This document shows, piece by piece, positions 4,457-5,070 of a stretch of 5,070 bases of DNA; position 1 is the stretch's first letter, and every line of letters begins with the position of its first letter. The stretch lies in contig JASLSL010000053.1 in assembly GCA_030743445.1 (NCBI GenBank), forward strand, positions 1-5,070, in the 5' to 3' direction. Origin of the DNA: Alphaproteobacteria bacterium (lineage in GTDB: Bacteria > Pseudomonadota > Alphaproteobacteria > UBA8366). The position numbers and the translations under genes were made by a program. The notes beneath the pieces are model-generated. The model was not told where the DNA came from. It was given only the letters and a program-made list of their open reading frames with translations, and searched no databases.

Positions 4457-5070
4457 GTCTTGTCGTCTCCCGTCGGCTGGCTCAGCCGCCGGACGCCGGC
4501 GACGAAGTTCTGCAGCGTCGAGGAGATGGCGCCGCGTTCCATCATGATCTCGATGAGCTGGAAGCGCCCGCGCTCGGCGACCGCTGCCTCGAGTGCCGCG
4601 CTAAGCTCGGCCCGCGTCGTCACCCGCCGGCCGGTCCCGCCGAGCGAGTTGGCGAGGGCGGCGAAGTCCCATTCGTCGAGGTTGTTGTAGCCGCTTTCCG
4701 GCTGGAAGGTGCGAAGCATCTCCCAGCTCGCGTTGTTGAACACCAGCACGATCGGGTCCCAGCCGTGGCGCCGGCAGTTGCCGAGCTCGACGCCGGTCAT
4801 TTGGAAGGCGCCGTCGCCGACCAGGATCAGCGGCCGCTCGCCCGAGGTCGCCTGCAGGCCGAGCCCGGCCGGGACGCCGAAGCCCATGGTCGCGTAGTAA
4901 CCGGGTGCCACCAGCGGCGTGTGGCGAATGTCCATCGCGGTGAAGAGGCAGTCGCCCATGTCGGAGGCGATCGGCATCCGGCCATGCGCGTCGAACATAT
5001 CGTTGACCGCGCGGGCGACGTCGTCGGGGGCGATCGGCCCGTCGTCGGCGACGAGCCCGGCGGCCGCCGG
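4453..5070 (-). CDS. ipdC: indolepyruvate/phenylpyruvate decarboxylase-like ThDP enzyme, C-terminal 205 residues
   Basis: This is the C-terminal, ThDP-binding half of a 2-oxoacid decarboxylase; the start lies beyond 5070. The frame is open to the right edge, so the Met at 4998 is internal. Numbering from the edge, the ThDP/Mg motif runs from GDG at 85-87 to Asn-Asn at 112-113. Flanking blocks DMGDCLFTAMD (37-47), APGYYATMGFGVPAG (55-69), GAFQMTGVELGNCRR (87-101) and NNASWEMLRTFQPES (112-126) closely resemble A. brasilense IpdC/PPDC from memory. Those enzymes convert indole-3-pyruvate or phenylpyruvate to the aldehydes, on the route to indole-3-acetate or phenylacetate. Substrate residues in the N-terminal part are not visible, so indole versus phenyl or branched-chain specificity cannot be told. 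Acetolactate synthase is less likely given these motifs. The gene converges on ilvD, and its stop overlaps the GTG of the exonuclease III relict. Confidence 0.85.
   Translation of the reverse strand, partial: PAAAGLVADDGPIAPDDVARAVNDMFDAHGRMPIASDMGDCLFTAMDIRHTPLVAPGYYATMGFGVPAGLGLQATSGERPLILVGDGAFQMTGVELGNCRRHGWDPIVLVFNNASWEMLRTFQPESGYNNLDEWDFAALANSLGGTGRRVTTRAELSAALEAAVAERGRFQLIEIMMERGAISSTLQNFVAGVRRLSQPTGDDKT

Noticed and set aside
1..5070. CRISPR array, tRNA, rRNA, transposase or integrase gene
   Set aside because: I found no regularly spaced repeats, no cloverleaf-like or rRNA-like stretch, and no frame with recombinase or transposase motifs.

Overview
The window is high-GC bacterial DNA from an alphaproteobacterium. 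It is probably Rhodospirillales-like: the partial gene at the right edge closely resembles the indolepyruvate/phenylpyruvate decarboxylase of Azospirillum brasilense as I remember it, and the intergenic palindromes look like those common in rhizobial and rhodospirillal genomes. No search was run, so the taxonomy is inference.

Layout. At 1-53 is the 3' end of an unidentified plus-strand gene. It converges on what looks like the severed C-terminal tail of a minus-strand membrane protein (63-137). From about 110 to 830 lies an accessory stretch that is visibly poorer in G+C. It holds a possible 43-aa ORF (143-274), dispersed palindromic repeats (334-362, 384-409, 788-817), a credible small exported or membrane-anchored protein (558-764, minus) and a doubtful 38-aa ORF behind it (432-548, minus).

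From 834 to the right edge the DNA is dense metabolic coding sequence. A GMC-family flavin dehydrogenase (834-2462, minus, TTG start) is divergent from ilvD, dihydroxy-acid dehydratase (2634-4349, plus), across 171 bp. Converging on ilvD is the C-terminal 205 residues of a thiamine-diphosphate 2-oxoacid decarboxylase (ipdC-like, 4453-5070, minus, 5' end outside). Between the ipdC stop and the ilvD stop lies an intact-looking fragment of an exonuclease III C-terminus (4364-4456, minus).

How the genes may work together. IlvD makes branched-chain 2-oxoacids, IpdC-type enzymes decarboxylate 2-oxoacids to aldehydes, and AlkJ-like GMC enzymes oxidise alcohols to aldehydes. Chemically this is an Ehrlich-type module, but the genes lie on opposite strands and not in one operon, so a shared pathway is only a hypothesis. 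I found no mobile-element gene, CRISPR array, tRNA or rRNA, and no convincing new system. The most notable items are the gene-tail relicts and the repeat-bounded low-GC segment.
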